DNA of 64,000 nt, taken from the NCBI GenBank assembly GCA_001899255.1, contig MKVX01000023.1, positions 343,660 through 407,659 on the forward strand. Direction: 5' to 3'. The translations under genes and the position numbers were made by a program. This document shows positions 1 through 8,212 of the stretch, piece by piece. Origin of the DNA: Rhizobiales bacterium 62-47. Lineage in GTDB: Bacteria > Pseudomonadota > Alphaproteobacteria > Rhizobiales > Xanthobacteraceae. The number at the start of each line of letters is the position of its first letter. The first letter of the stretch is position 1. The notes beneath the pieces were generated by a model, which saw only the letters and a program-made list of their open reading frames with translations, ran no database searches and was not told the origin of the DNA.

Positions 1-20
1 CGAAATACACAAGCTTGGGT

Positions 21-120
21 CGTCATCCTGAGGTGCGAGCGAAGCGAGCCTCGAAGGATGACGGTGCAATGTGCATCCTTCGAGGCGCGCGGCATACGCG
101 GCTCGCACCTCAGGATGACG
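21..120. repeat. Palindromic intergenic repeat pair (CGTCATCCTGAGG family)
   Basis: Two inverted copies face each other. The left copy (21-63) begins CGTCATCCTGAGGTGCGAGC and ends CCTCGAAGGATGACG. The right copy (74-120) begins CATCCTTCGAGG and ends GCACCTCAGGATGACG. The arms can fold on each other into a long cruciform or RNA hairpin. The same arms recur at 2501-2615, 4172-4192 and 9178-9219. Such elements are common between genes in Bradyrhizobium relatives. There is no coding capacity here. Confidence 0.85.
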
Positions 121-220
121 CCACAACTTGACCCAAACTCCTTTAATTCTAAAATTATCGCTTTTCATATATTGCCGCCCTGCTAGGATCGTCCGACCAG
201 ACAATCCGGAGGCGCGCGGC

Positions 221-1039
221 GTGGCGGATACCGACACCCTGACGACCGGCGACGGCCGTTTCACCTATCAGGCCGCAGGCGAGATCGGCGCGCCGCCGCT
301 GGTGTTCCTGCATGGCATCGGCGGCGCGGCACGCGCCTGGCGCGACCAACTCGACAGCCTCGACAATCGCTACCGCACCATTGCCTGGGACATGCCGGGC
401 TATGGCGGCTCACAACCGCTGGAGACTGCCAGCATCGCCACCCTCGCCGTCGCGCTGAAGGATTTCCTCGCGCAGGTGAATGTCGAGAAGCCGACGCTGG
501 TCGGCCATTCGATCGGCGGCATGATCGTGCAGCAACTGCTCGCCACCGATCCGGCCATCGCCCACGCCGTGGTTCTGGCGCAAACCAGCCCGGCCTTCGG
601 CAAGGCCGATGGCGACTGGCAGCAAGCGTTCATCGCGGCGCGGCTCGGTCCGCTCGAGCGCGGCGAAACGATGCAACAGCTAGCACCCACGCTGGTCAGC
701 GAACTGGTCGGCGACGATCCGGCGCCGCGCGGCCTGGAGATCGCCCGCGATTGCATGGCCAGCGTGCCGGAAGCCACCTACAAGGCCATGATGCTGGCGC
801 TGCTCGGCTTCGATCTGCGCGGCGCGCTCAAAGACATCAAGGTGCCCACACTGCTGCTCGCCGGCTCGAAAGACACCAACGCGCCGGCGCCGATGATGCA
901 GAAGATGGCCACGTTCATTCCGCAAGCCGAGTACGTCGAACTGCAGGGCGTCGGCCATCTCGCCAATCTCGAACGCCCGCTGTTGTTCAACGCCGCGCTC
1001 GCCAGTTTCCTCAGTGCCCACCCCGCATCCGAACAGTGA
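221..1039 (+). CDS. Alpha/beta-fold hydrolase
   Basis: This is a 272-residue alpha/beta hydrolase. It shows the oxyanion-hole HG pair near residue 31, the nucleophile elbow GHSIGG with Ser97, an acid in the SKDTNAP segment (Asp218) and the catalytic His in VGHLANLE (His246). I place the start at GTG 221 because GGAGG lies at 208-212, eight bases upstream; the longer frame starting at TTG 128 would add 31 residues that do not look like the family. The next gene follows after 7 nt, so the two are probably cotranscribed. Related enzymes cleave esters, enol-lactones or C-C bonds in ring-fission products. The substrate cannot be read from the sequence. Confidence 0.85.
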   Translation: MADTDTLTTGDGRFTYQAAGEIGAPPLVFLHGIGGAARAWRDQLDSLDNRYRTIAWDMPGYGGSQPLETASIATLAVALKDFLAQVNVEKPTLVGHSIGGMIVQQLLATDPAIAHAVVLAQTSPAFGKADGDWQQAFIAARLGPLERGETMQQLAPTLVSELVGDDPAPRGLEIARDCMASVPEATYKAMMLALLGFDLRGALKDIKVPTLLLAGSKDTNAPAPMMQKMATFIPQAEYVELQGVGHLANLERPLLFNAALASFLSAHPASEQ

Positions 1040-1046
1040 TGATGCC

Positions 1047-2342
1047 ATGACCGCTCCCGCCGCCAAACCCGCCCGTTCCGCCGCGCTCGACCAGATCGAC
1101 ACCGACGCGCCGCTGTTCGATCCGAAAGCCTTCCGCCTTACCGGCGAGCAGGCCGCGATCATGACCCGTGCGCGCCATCTCGGGCAGACCGTGTTCGCCG
1201 GACGCGCCGCGGCCTATGACCGCGACGCGCGCTTCCCGGTGGAGAACTACAAAGACCTGCACAAAGCGGGACTGCTCGGCATAGCGATTCCGAAAGCGCT
1301 CGGCGGCTTGGGCGCCGATTACCAGACCTACGCGCTGACCGCCGCCGAGATCGGCCGTTACTGCGGCGCCACGGCGCTGACCTGGAACATGCACGTCTGC
1401 TCGACCTTGTGGTCCGGGCCGCTCGCCGACGATCTGGAGATGGATGACGCCACCCGCGCCGAGCACGCGCGCCGCCGCGCCATCCATTACAAGCGCATCA
1501 TCGACGACGGCGCGATCTACTCGCAGCCGTTCTCCGAAGGCGGTGCCGCCGCGGCCGGCGGCGTGGCGTTCGGCACCGAAGCCAAGCCGGTGCAAGGCGG
1601 CTGGATCGTCAACGGCAAGAAGATCTTCGCGTCGCTGTCCGGCCACGCCGATTACTACGGCGTGCTGTGTACTGAGCTGGCCGAAGGCGAGAAGGCCTCG
1701 CGCCGCAACACGCTGTATCTTGCCATTCCGGCCAAGGCCGACGGCGTCTCGGTGGTCGGCGACTGGGATCCGCTCGGCATGCGCGGCACCGTTTCGCGCA
1801 CGCTGATCTTCAAGGATGTGTTTGTACCGGAGGACGGCGCGCTGATGCCGCGCGGCGTCTACTTCAAGGCGGCCTCGAGCTGGCCGCACATGTTCCTGAC
1901 GCTGTCGCCGACCTACATCGGGCTGGCGCAAGCCGCTTACGATTTCACCGTGCGTTATCTGCGCGGCGAAGTGCCGGGCATGCCGCCGGTGAAGCGGCGC
2001 ATGTATCCAACCAAGCAGATCGCCGTGGCGCAGATGCACATCAAGCTGGAGCAGACCAAGGCGATCTGGTTTCAGGCCGTCACCGAGGCTTGCGCCAATC
2101 CGACCAAGGCGCAGGTGCTGCGCGCCTACGCCGCGCAGTATTCCGCGATGGAAGGCGCCAACGAACTGGCGACGCTGGCGATCCGCACCTGCGGCGGCCA
2201 GGCCATGCTGAAATCGCTGCCGCTGGAACGCATCTATCGCGACAGCCGTTGCGGATCGCTGATGCTGCCATGGACCGCCGAACTTTGCCTCGACCGCATC
2301 GGCCGCGAAGCGCTCTACGAGCCGGGCGAAAGCGACGAATAG
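1047..2342 (+). CDS. Acyl-CoA dehydrogenase-fold flavoprotein
   Basis: This 431-residue protein has the full acyl-CoA dehydrogenase layout: an N-terminal helical domain, a middle beta domain (YSQPFSEGG, then GWIVNGKKIFASLSG) and a C-terminal helical domain ending in IRTCGGQAMLKSLPLERIYRD. Such proteins bind FAD or FMN and either desaturate acyl-CoA thioesters or, in the group D flavin monooxygenases (HpaH-C2, DszC types), hydroxylate with reduced flavin supplied by a partner. The second reading deserves thought because a flavin reductase-MarR fusion lies at 8.2 kb. ATG 1047 is chosen; GTG 1014 would overlap the upstream gene. It sits 7 nt after the hydrolase gene. Confidence 0.8.
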   Translation: MTAPAAKPARSAALDQIDTDAPLFDPKAFRLTGEQAAIMTRARHLGQTVFAGRAAAYDRDARFPVENYKDLHKAGLLGIAIPKALGGLGADYQTYALTAAEIGRYCGATALTWNMHVCSTLWSGPLADDLEMDDATRAEHARRRAIHYKRIIDDGAIYSQPFSEGGAAAAGGVAFGTEAKPVQGGWIVNGKKIFASLSGHADYYGVLCTELAEGEKASRRNTLYLAIPAKADGVSVVGDWDPLGMRGTVSRTLIFKDVFVPEDGALMPRGVYFKAASSWPHMFLTLSPTYIGLAQAAYDFTVRYLRGEVPGMPPVKRRMYPTKQIAVAQMHIKLEQTKAIWFQAVTEACANPTKAQVLRAYAAQYSAMEGANELATLAIRTCGGQAMLKSLPLERIYRDSRCGSLMLPWTAELCLDRIGREALYEPGESDE

Positions 2343-2359
2343 AATCCAAATATAGATGC

Positions 2360-2477
2360 CGTCATTGCGAGGAGCACCCGGATCGGCGCTTTGCGCCGTC
2401 CGAGCACAGGCTCCGCGACGAAGCAATCCAGCTCTCTTCCTACGGCTTCTGGATTGCTTCGCTGCGCTCGCAATGAC
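2360..2477. repeat. Palindromic intergenic repeat (CGTCATTGCGAG family)
   Basis: The element opens with CGTCATTGCGAGGAGC and closes with GCGCTCGCAATGACA. The inner arms are GAAGCAATCCAG and CTGGATTGCTTC. The matching ends allow a long hairpin. It is a different family from the CGTCATCCTGAGG repeat that follows at 2501. Half-elements of this family also flank the composite repeat at 6769-6959. Confidence 0.85.
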
Positions 2478-2500
2478 AGAAATAGCGATGACTAGCCGTC

Positions 2501-2615
2501 GCCCTTCGAGGCCTTCTGCGCTACGGCACCTCAGGGTGACGGCATCGAAAGGCCGCAGAGGCAACGCCGTCATCCTGAGGTGCGAGCGACACTTGTCGCG
2601 AGCCTCGAAGGATGA
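2501..2615. repeat. Palindromic intergenic repeat (CGTCATCCTGAGG family)
   Basis: The left arm carries CCCTTCGAGGC and GGCACCTCAGGGTGACGGC; the right arm carries CCGTCATCCTGAGGTGCGAGC and GAGCCTCGAAGGATGA. The arms are inverted copies of each other and match the element at 21-120. Together with the repeat at 2360-2477 it fills the whole gap between the acyl-CoA-dehydrogenase-like gene and the ligase gene, so that 300-base gap has no other content that I can support. Confidence 0.85.
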
Positions 2616-2642
2616 TCGGAATCATTCTGGACTGGACAAAAC

Positions 2643-4160
2643 GTGGACCTCTCCGATCTCATCGCCCGCAACGCCGCCTTCACACCAGACAAGCCGGCGC
2701 TGCATTTCGAAGGCGAGACGCTGACTTACGCGCAATTCGCCGCGCGCATCGAAACCACCGCGCGCGCGTTGAAATCGGACTACGGCATAGCGCGCGGCGA
2801 TCGCGTCGCCATCCTCAGCCTCAACCGGCCGGATTATCTGGTGCTGCTCTACGCCTGCGCGCGGCTGGGCGCCATGCTGGTGCCGCTGAACTGGCGGCTT
2901 GCGGTCGCCGAGCAATTGTTCATCCTGTCCGATGCCGCGATCAAGGCGCTGTTCGTCGAGCAGGCGTTTGCCGACGTGATCGCGCCGCTGCGCGACAAGC
3001 TGCCCGAAGCGCGCATCGTCGGCCTCGACTTCGCGCCGAGCAACGGCGCGGCGCTCGAACCGCTGCTGACCCACGCATCCGGTGACGGCCGCAATCCGCA
3101 TGTCGATCTCGCAGCGCCACTCTTGATCGTCTACACCTCGGGCACCACCGGACGCCCCAAGGGTGCGGTGCTGCGGCAGGAGGCGCTGCTGTGGAACGGC
3201 GTGATGAGCCAGCACATGCACGGCCTCACCTCGGACGATCATGTGCTGACCGTGCTGCCGTTCTTCCATGTCGGCGGGCTCAACATCCAGACCACACCGG
3301 CGCTGCATCACGGGGCAACGGTAACGATCCACGCCCGCTTCGCGCCGGACACCACGCTCGCAACCATCGCGCGCGAACGCCCGACATTGACCGTGCTGGT
3401 GCCTGCCACCATCCTCGCCGTGACTGCGCATCCGGCCTGGGCGACGACCGACATCACCTCGCTGAAAGCGATTTCCACCGGCTCGCAGATCGTGCCGCAG
3501 GACCTGATCGATCGCGTCACCGCGCGCGGCATTCCGGTGCTGCAGGTCTACGGTTCGACCGAGACCTGCCCGGTGGCGGTCTACACGCGCCTCGGCGGCG
3601 ATCTGTCGCGCGACGGCTCGACCGGCCTGCCCGGCCTGTGGTGCGAGGCCAAGGTGATCGACTACAACGGCGACGAGGTTGCGGCCGGCACGGCGGGCGA
3701 GATCGTGGTGCGCGGCCCCAACGTGTTCTTCGAATACTGGGGCAACGCGGCGGCGACGCGCGAGGCGCTGCACGACGGCTGGTTCCGCACCGGCGACATT
3801 GCGGCGCGCGATGCCGACGGTTATTTCTTCGTGCACGATCGCAAGAAGAACATGATTATCTCGGGCGGCGAGAACATCTATGCCGCCGAGGTCGAGCGCG
3901 TGCTGCTCGAACATCCGGACGTTGCCGACTGCGGCGTCGTCGGCCGTCCCGATCCGAAATGGGACGAGGTGCCGGTGGCCTATGTGATCTGTCGCGCCGG
4001 TTGTGCGCCGCGCGCCGAAGATCTCGCGGCGCATGTGCTGGCGCAACTCGCGCGCTTCAAGGTGCCGCGCGACTTCGTGTTTGTCGATCAACTGCCGCGC
4101 ACCGCGCTCGGCAAAGTGCAGCATTTCCGGCTGAAGCAGATGGCGGAGAGCGCGAAGTGA
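2643..4160 (+). CDS. AMP-forming acyl-CoA synthetase
   Basis: This 505-residue ANL-superfamily enzyme activates a carboxylic acid to its CoA thioester through an acyl-adenylate. The adenylation motifs are intact: YTSGTTGRPKGAVL (P-loop-like A3), YGSTETCP (A5), GWFRTGD (A7), NMIISGGENIYAAEVE (A8 hinge) and the C-terminal RTALGKVQ with the catalytic lysine (A10). The length is normal for the fatty-acid/aryl-CoA ligase branch. The start is GTG 2643; no strong ribosome site is seen. It precedes a dehydrogenase pair and follows an acyl-CoA-dehydrogenase-fold gene, so it probably supplies the CoA ester for that pathway. Chain length or aromatic preference cannot be predicted. Confidence 0.9.
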   Translation: MDLSDLIARNAAFTPDKPALHFEGETLTYAQFAARIETTARALKSDYGIARGDRVAILSLNRPDYLVLLYACARLGAMLVPLNWRLAVAEQLFILSDAAIKALFVEQAFADVIAPLRDKLPEARIVGLDFAPSNGAALEPLLTHASGDGRNPHVDLAAPLLIVYTSGTTGRPKGAVLRQEALLWNGVMSQHMHGLTSDDHVLTVLPFFHVGGLNIQTTPALHHGATVTIHARFAPDTTLATIARERPTLTVLVPATILAVTAHPAWATTDITSLKAISTGSQIVPQDLIDRVTARGIPVLQVYGSTETCPVAVYTRLGGDLSRDGSTGLPGLWCEAKVIDYNGDEVAAGTAGEIVVRGPNVFFEYWGNAAATREALHDGWFRTGDIAARDADGYFFVHDRKKNMIISGGENIYAAEVERVLLEHPDVADCGVVGRPDPKWDEVPVAYVICRAGCAPRAEDLAAHVLAQLARFKVPRDFVFVDQLPRTALGKVQHFRLKQMAESAK

Positions 4161-4171
4161 TCGAACACAAG

Positions 4172-4342
4172 GCCGTCATCCTGAGGTGCGCGTTCGCTTC
4201 TTCCCGGTCGTCCCTGCGCAGGCAGGGACCCATAACCCCGGCTTGCATTGTTGCAGACGACATCCGTTGCCAAACCAACGTTCTCCTTTCTTCAACAACT
4301 GACGACACGGCGTATGGGCCCCTGCCTGCGCAGGGGCGACGA
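4172..4342. repeat. Composite intergenic repeats
   Basis: A single half-copy of the CGTCATCCTGAGG family (4172-4192) is followed by another palindromic family. Its arms are CGTCCCTGCGCAGGCAGGGA (from 4209) and, inverted, TATGGGCCCCTGCCTGCGCA leading to GGGGCGAC (4313-4340). The two arms are about 75 bases apart. The element occupies the gap between the ligase and opine-dehydrogenase-like genes; no gene is visible in it. Confidence 0.75.
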
Positions 4343-4377
4343 TACGGTTGTGAAAGCTCATCAACCGGAACAGCATC

Positions 4378-5472
4378 ATGAGAATCGCAGTTCTCGGCGG
4401 CGGCAACGGCTCCTTCGCGGCGGCGGGCGACTTCGCGCTGCAGGGCCATCACGTGCGGCTGTGGCGGCGCGATGCGCCGATGGTGGCGCAACATCGCGCC
4501 GCGGGTTCGCGCATCATCGTCAAGGACGCCCAGGGCCGCCATGACGCGCAGCTTGAGCTGGTCACCACCGACATCGCCGAAGCGGTGGCGGATGCGCAGT
4601 TGATCCTGTGTCCTGCTCCCGCCTTCGCGCAGCACGACATCGCTCACGCACTGGCGCCGCATCTCGCCGATGGGCAAGTGGTGTATCTGCCGCCGGCCAC
4701 CTTCGGCTCGATGATCTTCGCCAAGGCGGCCTACAATGCGGGCAACCGCGCCGATGTCAGTTTCGCCGAAACCGGCACGCTGCCATGGCTGACGCGCAAG
4801 CACGGCCCGTTCGAAGTCGCCATCACCATTCGCGCCAAGCGGCTGCCGACCGGCGTGTTTCCCTACCGCAACGCGTTTCATGCGCTGACCGTGATCAGCA
4901 AGGCGTTCCCCGATGCCATCGAGCCGTGCGGCGACGCACTGTCCGGCGCACTGATGAACGCCGGGCCGATCATCCATCCGCCGCTGATCGTGATGAACGC
5001 CGGCGCGATCGAGCATTTCGAGCGCTGGGACATTCACAAGGAGGGCACGCAGGCGTCGATCCGCCGCGTCACCGATGCGCTCGATGCCGAACGCATCAAG
5101 GTGCGCGAGGCGCTCGGCTATGGACCGCCGCACTTCCCGCTGGCGCATCACTACGCCTCCGAAGGCGAGCAATGGATGTACGGTCGCGGCTCGCACGATC
5201 GCCTCACCGACTCTGGCGACTGGCGCGAACGGCTGGTGCTGATCGAGCATCGCTACATGCGCGAGGATCTGCGCGTCGGACTGTCGTTCCTGATTTCGGT
5301 CGCGCAACTCGCCGGCGTCGAAACGCCGCTGGCCAAGGCCTTCCTCGCCATCGGCGGCGCGATCTGCGGCGAGGACTTCTCGCGCAGCGGCCGCACCTTG
5401 GCGAGCCTCAGCTTCGGCGGACTCGACAAGACGGCATTGCAGACGCTGTTGCACGAGGGGTTTCAGAAATGA
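4378..5472 (+). CDS. Opine/octopine dehydrogenase-family oxidoreductase
   Basis: The 364-residue product begins with a Rossmann fold (MRIAVLGGGNGSFAAAGDFAL) and continues into the all-helical C-terminal domain of the NAD/NADP octopine/nopaline dehydrogenase family (around residues 180-330, including NAGPIIHPPLIVMNAG and the His/Tyr-rich PHFPLAHHYA segment). Classical members reductively join an amino acid and a 2-oxoacid, or run the reverse reaction. Family placement is fairly secure, the substrate is not. The setting is unusual for the family, as it lies between an acyl-CoA ligase and a hydroxyacyl-CoA dehydrogenase. The start is ATG 4378. Confidence 0.75.
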   Translation: MRIAVLGGGNGSFAAAGDFALQGHHVRLWRRDAPMVAQHRAAGSRIIVKDAQGRHDAQLELVTTDIAEAVADAQLILCPAPAFAQHDIAHALAPHLADGQVVYLPPATFGSMIFAKAAYNAGNRADVSFAETGTLPWLTRKHGPFEVAITIRAKRLPTGVFPYRNAFHALTVISKAFPDAIEPCGDALSGALMNAGPIIHPPLIVMNAGAIEHFERWDIHKEGTQASIRRVTDALDAERIKVREALGYGPPHFPLAHHYASEGEQWMYGRGSHDRLTDSGDWRERLVLIEHRYMREDLRVGLSFLISVAQLAGVETPLAKAFLAIGGAICGEDFSRSGRTLASLSFGGLDKTALQTLLHEGFQK

Positions 5473-5534
5473 TCGGCAGCTTCGCGCGCATAACCTTGCT
5501 CGTGGTCAAAGGTATTAGTGCGATGGAACCCGCT

Positions 5535-5735
5535 CTGTTCCCTCTCCCCTTGTGGGGGAGGGTCAGGGGGGGGGGTAATCAGAAATCCGAAACTCACGAG
5601 AGATTCTCCGCGCCGCCGCACACCCCCCTCTCCACCTCTCCCCCAGCGCATGTCGGGCCTGCCCGATATGCGCCATTTATGATTCAGATCGCGCAAGCGC
5701 TTTCTATTGGGGGGAGAGAGCCGTGCGCGTTGCGT
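5535..5735. repeat. Intergenic palindromes and a 10-G tract
   Basis: CCCTCTCCCC-TTGTGGGGGAGGGT forms one hairpin near 5540-5563 and runs into ten consecutive G at 5566-5575. CCTCTCCCCC (about 5636-5644) and GGGGGGAGAG (about 5709-5718) form outer arms. Between them lies a near-perfect hairpin at 5646-5673 (GCGCAT-G-TCGGGC-CT-GCCCGA-T-ATGCGC). No gene is supported in 5473-5767. Confidence 0.7.
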
Positions 5736-5767
5736 GGTGATGTCGCGATCAAAGCCGTGGCTACAGC

Positions 5768-6763
5768 ATGATCGCATCACGCGACAAGATCGCCGCGCTC
5801 GGTGCCGGGCGCATGGGCCGCGGCATTGCAGTGGCCTTCGCTTATGCCGGGCACGACGTCGCGGTGATCGATTTCAAGCCGCGCGACGCGGCGGCTTTCG
5901 ACAAGCTCGCAACCGACGCGCTGGGCGAGGTGCGCGCCACGCTGCAGACGCTGGCGCGCGTCGGCATGATGTCAGGTGACGAGATCGAGCCGGTGCTGGC
6001 GCGCGTCCGCGTCGTGCCGGATAGCGCGGCCGCATCAGCGCTACAGGATGCCGCGATCGTGTTCGAGGGCGTGCCGGAAGTCGTAGCAGCGAAGCGCGAG
6101 GCGCTGGCGCGCGCTTCGAAGATGGCCGCACCTGAAGCCATCATCGCATCGACGACGTCCACCATTCTGGTCGACGACATTTCCAGCGCGGTGGATCGGC
6201 CCGAACGTTTTCTGAACGCGCACTGGCTCAACCCGGCCTATCTGGTGCCGCTGGTCGAACTGTCGCCGGGCGCGGCAACCGACGCCTCCGTCACCGCGCG
6301 GCTGAAGACGATACTGGAATCCATCGGCAAGGTGCCGGTGGTCTGCGCCGCAACGCCGGGCTACATCGTGCCACGCATTCAGGCGCTGGCGATGAACGAG
6401 GCCGCGCGCATGGTCGAGGAAGGCGTCGCTTCGGCCGACGAGATCGACAAGGCGATCAAGTACGGTTTCGGTTTTCGTTTCGCCGTGCTCGGCCTGCTCG
6501 AATTCATCGACTGGGGCGGCGGCGACATTCTGCACTATGCCAGCCGTTATCTCACCGGCGCGCTCGGCAGCGAGCGCTACGCCGCGCCGGAGATCATCGG
6601 CCGCAACATGGCCGAAGGCCGCATCGGGCTGAGCACAAGGCAAGGCTTTCTCGATTACAGCACCATGGATGTCGATGCCTATCGCGAGGCGCGGCTGAAG
6701 GCGTTCGTCGATCTGCTCAAGCATTTCGAACTGGCGAGGAAACCGGTGGTCGACGGCAAGTGA
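5768..6763 (+). CDS. 3-hydroxyacyl-CoA dehydrogenase family protein
   Basis: The 331-residue protein starts with a dinucleotide fold (KIAALGAGRMGRGIAVAFAYAG) followed by an Asp-containing beta-2 end (VIDFKPRD) that favours NAD. The catalytic His lies in LNAHWLNPAYLVPL, and the C-terminal helical domain contains TPGYIVPRIQALAMNEAARM and a GFGFRF segment typical of 3-hydroxybutyryl-CoA dehydrogenases. It would oxidise a 3-hydroxyacyl-CoA to 3-oxoacyl-CoA in the cytoplasm. It reads in the same direction as the ligase and opine-dehydrogenase-like genes, but repeats separate it from them, so it may have its own promoter. ATG 5768 lacks a clear Shine-Dalgarno. Confidence 0.85.
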   Translation: MIASRDKIAALGAGRMGRGIAVAFAYAGHDVAVIDFKPRDAAAFDKLATDALGEVRATLQTLARVGMMSGDEIEPVLARVRVVPDSAAASALQDAAIVFEGVPEVVAAKREALARASKMAAPEAIIASTTSTILVDDISSAVDRPERFLNAHWLNPAYLVPLVELSPGAATDASVTARLKTILESIGKVPVVCAATPGYIVPRIQALAMNEAARMVEEGVASADEIDKAIKYGFGFRFAVLGLLEFIDWGGGDILHYASRYLTGALGSERYAAPEIIGRNMAEGRIGLSTRQGFLDYSTMDVDAYREARLKAFVDLLKHFELARKPVVDGK

Positions 6764-6768
6764 CGCGC

Positions 6769-6959
6769 CGTCATTGCGAGTATAGCGGCGCATCACACCC
6801 AACGGTCGTCATGCCCGGCCTTGTGCCGGGCATCCACGTCTTTCAGCATTAAGGCACCAAAAACGTGGATGGCCGGGACAAGCCCGGCCATGACAGAAAA
6901 ATGCACGCTCAAATCGAAAACCTGGATTGCTTCGGAGCTCACGCTCCTCGCAATGACGG
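6769..6959. repeat. Nested palindromic repeats
   Basis: Outer halves CCGTCATTGCGAG (6769-6781) and CTCGCAATGACGG (6947-6959) are inverted copies of the ends of the element at 2360-2477. Inside them lies a second complete palindrome (about 6807-6895) with CGTCATGCCCGGCCTTGTGC on the left and GACAAGCCCGGCCATGACAG on the right, plus ACGTGGATGGCC matching GGGCATCCACGT. It looks as if one repeat entered another. The element separates convergent genes. Confidence 0.8.
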
Positions 6960-6964
6960 GCCAC

Positions 6965-8011
6965 TTACCCAAACACATCCAGCACGGCGCCGTCGCGGAT
7001 CACGGTGGTCCCGTCGAGCGAAATCGTGGTGCCGAACATCGGCAGATCGAAATGCCCGGCGGTGTAGCGCCCGGCGAATTCGTTGGCGCCGGTGGAGAAC
7101 AGGAAGTTTCCCGCGACCGCGCGGATCTCGGTGCCGTTAGTGTCGTTGAGATCGTACATCGACAGCGCCTCGTAGCGCGCGTTGGGGTTCATGCCCCAGC
7201 CGACGTGCGACACCGCGTAAGCTTCGCGGTCGCCCCACGCTGCGAGATAGCGCTTCATCATCTCGGCGTCGGCGCCCTCGCCGCTCAGTTCGACGACGTA
7301 ATCATCCTTGATCGTCATGCTCACCGCCGAGGTGAGGTAGCGCTTGAAGGTGAGGTTGACGTCGCCTGCCGCCATCACCAGCCGGCCGTTGACGCCGCCG
7401 CTCTTCGGGAACGATACGACGATCCCGCCGGGCCAATGCGCCAGCGTGCCCGGTCTGTCGGTCCAGCCCCAGACGCCGACGGTCGGCGCGCCTTCCATGT
7501 TGATGTCGAGATCGGTGCCCGCCTTCGAGGTCACCGTCATGCGCTTGGTGCCGCGCAGCATCTTCGCCGCCGCGCGCACACGCTTTTCCAGTGCGCTATC
7601 CGGCACCATGCGCTCGAGCGCTTCCGGATGCTCGTTTGAAATCACCAGAATGCGCGCGCCGCTTTTGAGGATGTCCGGCGTCTCCGGCGCATGCATCAGG
7701 CCCTCGATGGTGCAATCGACCACGAAGCCCGCCTGCTGCAACGCGCTGACCACGGGCGCGAGGCGCTGGATCGCTTCGCTCGCGCCGGTCGAGCGGATCG
7801 GCACCACCTGGCGATTGCGCGGCGTCGGCAACACGATGTGGAACGGCCGCGCGCCCATGCGCAGCAATGCCAGTTCCGCGATGTGCACATTCAGCGCGCG
7901 CGATTGCGTCTCGGAGAGGATCGCGGCGGTATCGCCCGGCTTGACGGCGCAGCGTTCGAACACCTCGCAGAACGCGTCGATCCACTTCGCCTCCACGCGA
8001 TCCGCCTGCAT
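6965..8011 (-). CDS. NicX-like 2,5-dihydroxypyridine 5,6-dioxygenase family protein
   Basis: This 348-residue protein matches the NicX family throughout: SGARILVISNEHPEALERMVPD, SKAGTDLDINMEG, SHVGWGMNPNARYEA and GNFLFSTGANEFAGRYTAGHFDLPM. His269, His320 and Asp322 align with the Fe(II) ligands reported for Pseudomonas putida NicX (His265, His318, Asp320; from memory). NicX opens the ring of 2,5-dihydroxypyridine in nicotinate breakdown; databases often call relatives M29 leucyl aminopeptidase. I choose ATG 8011 because AGGAG lies just upstream (8018-8023 region) and the length then equals the family's; the frame could extend to 8077. The exact ring substrate is inferred only. It is divergent from the reductase-MarR fusion. 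Confidence 0.8.
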   Translation of the reverse strand: MQADRVEAKWIDAFCEVFERCAVKPGDTAAILSETQSRALNVHIAELALLRMGARPFHIVLPTPRNRQVVPIRSTGASEAIQRLAPVVSALQQAGFVVDCTIEGLMHAPETPDILKSGARILVISNEHPEALERMVPDSALEKRVRAAAKMLRGTKRMTVTSKAGTDLDINMEGAPTVGVWGWTDRPGTLAHWPGGIVVSFPKSGGVNGRLVMAAGDVNLTFKRYLTSAVSMTIKDDYVVELSGEGADAEMMKRYLAAWGDREAYAVSHVGWGMNPNARYEALSMYDLNDTNGTEIRAVAGNFLFSTGANEFAGRYTAGHFDLPMFGTTISLDGTTVIRDGAVLDVFG

Positions 8012-8032
8012 GCCGCTTCTCCTCATAGCGTT

Positions 8033-8063
8033 TTCAAGTGACGTGGGTACCGATTCACGTGAA
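8033..8063. promoter_or_regulatory. Candidate paired operator boxes between divergent genes
   Basis: TTCAAGTGAC (8033-8042) and the perfect palindrome TTCACGTGAA (8054-8063) start exactly 21 bases apart, which puts them on the same face of the helix. A related dyad, TCATG-TTA-CATGA, is at 8113-8125. They lie just upstream of the NicX-like gene and between it and the divergent gene encoding a MarR-domain protein. MarR proteins bind such short palindromes as dimers. Assignment to this regulator is inference. Confidence 0.5.
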
Positions 8064-8212
8064 GAAAACGCGCCCAAACAAACCTACAAATATCGTTGGA
8101 TGATAGGCGGCGTCATGTTACATGAAAAGGAATATTTTTACAGTTAAAGGACCTCGCGTGGATTGGCGCGCGTCGCCCCATCGGGGCTTCGGCATGGCAC
8201 CGAGAGCAAACC

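Noticed and set aside
1011-2573. 520-residue minus-strand open frame over the ACAD-like gene
   Set aside because: High-GC shadow frame: rich in Arg, Gly and Ala, no family motifs, and opposite to a gene with clear domains.
21-6959. CRISPR array suggested by repeated CGTCAT sequences
   Set aside because: Copies are few, inverted, irregularly spaced and lack equal-length spacers; no cas genes.
6965-8011. M29 leucyl aminopeptidase
   Set aside because: Length, metal residues and motifs follow NicX dioxygenases, a family often mislabelled as M29.
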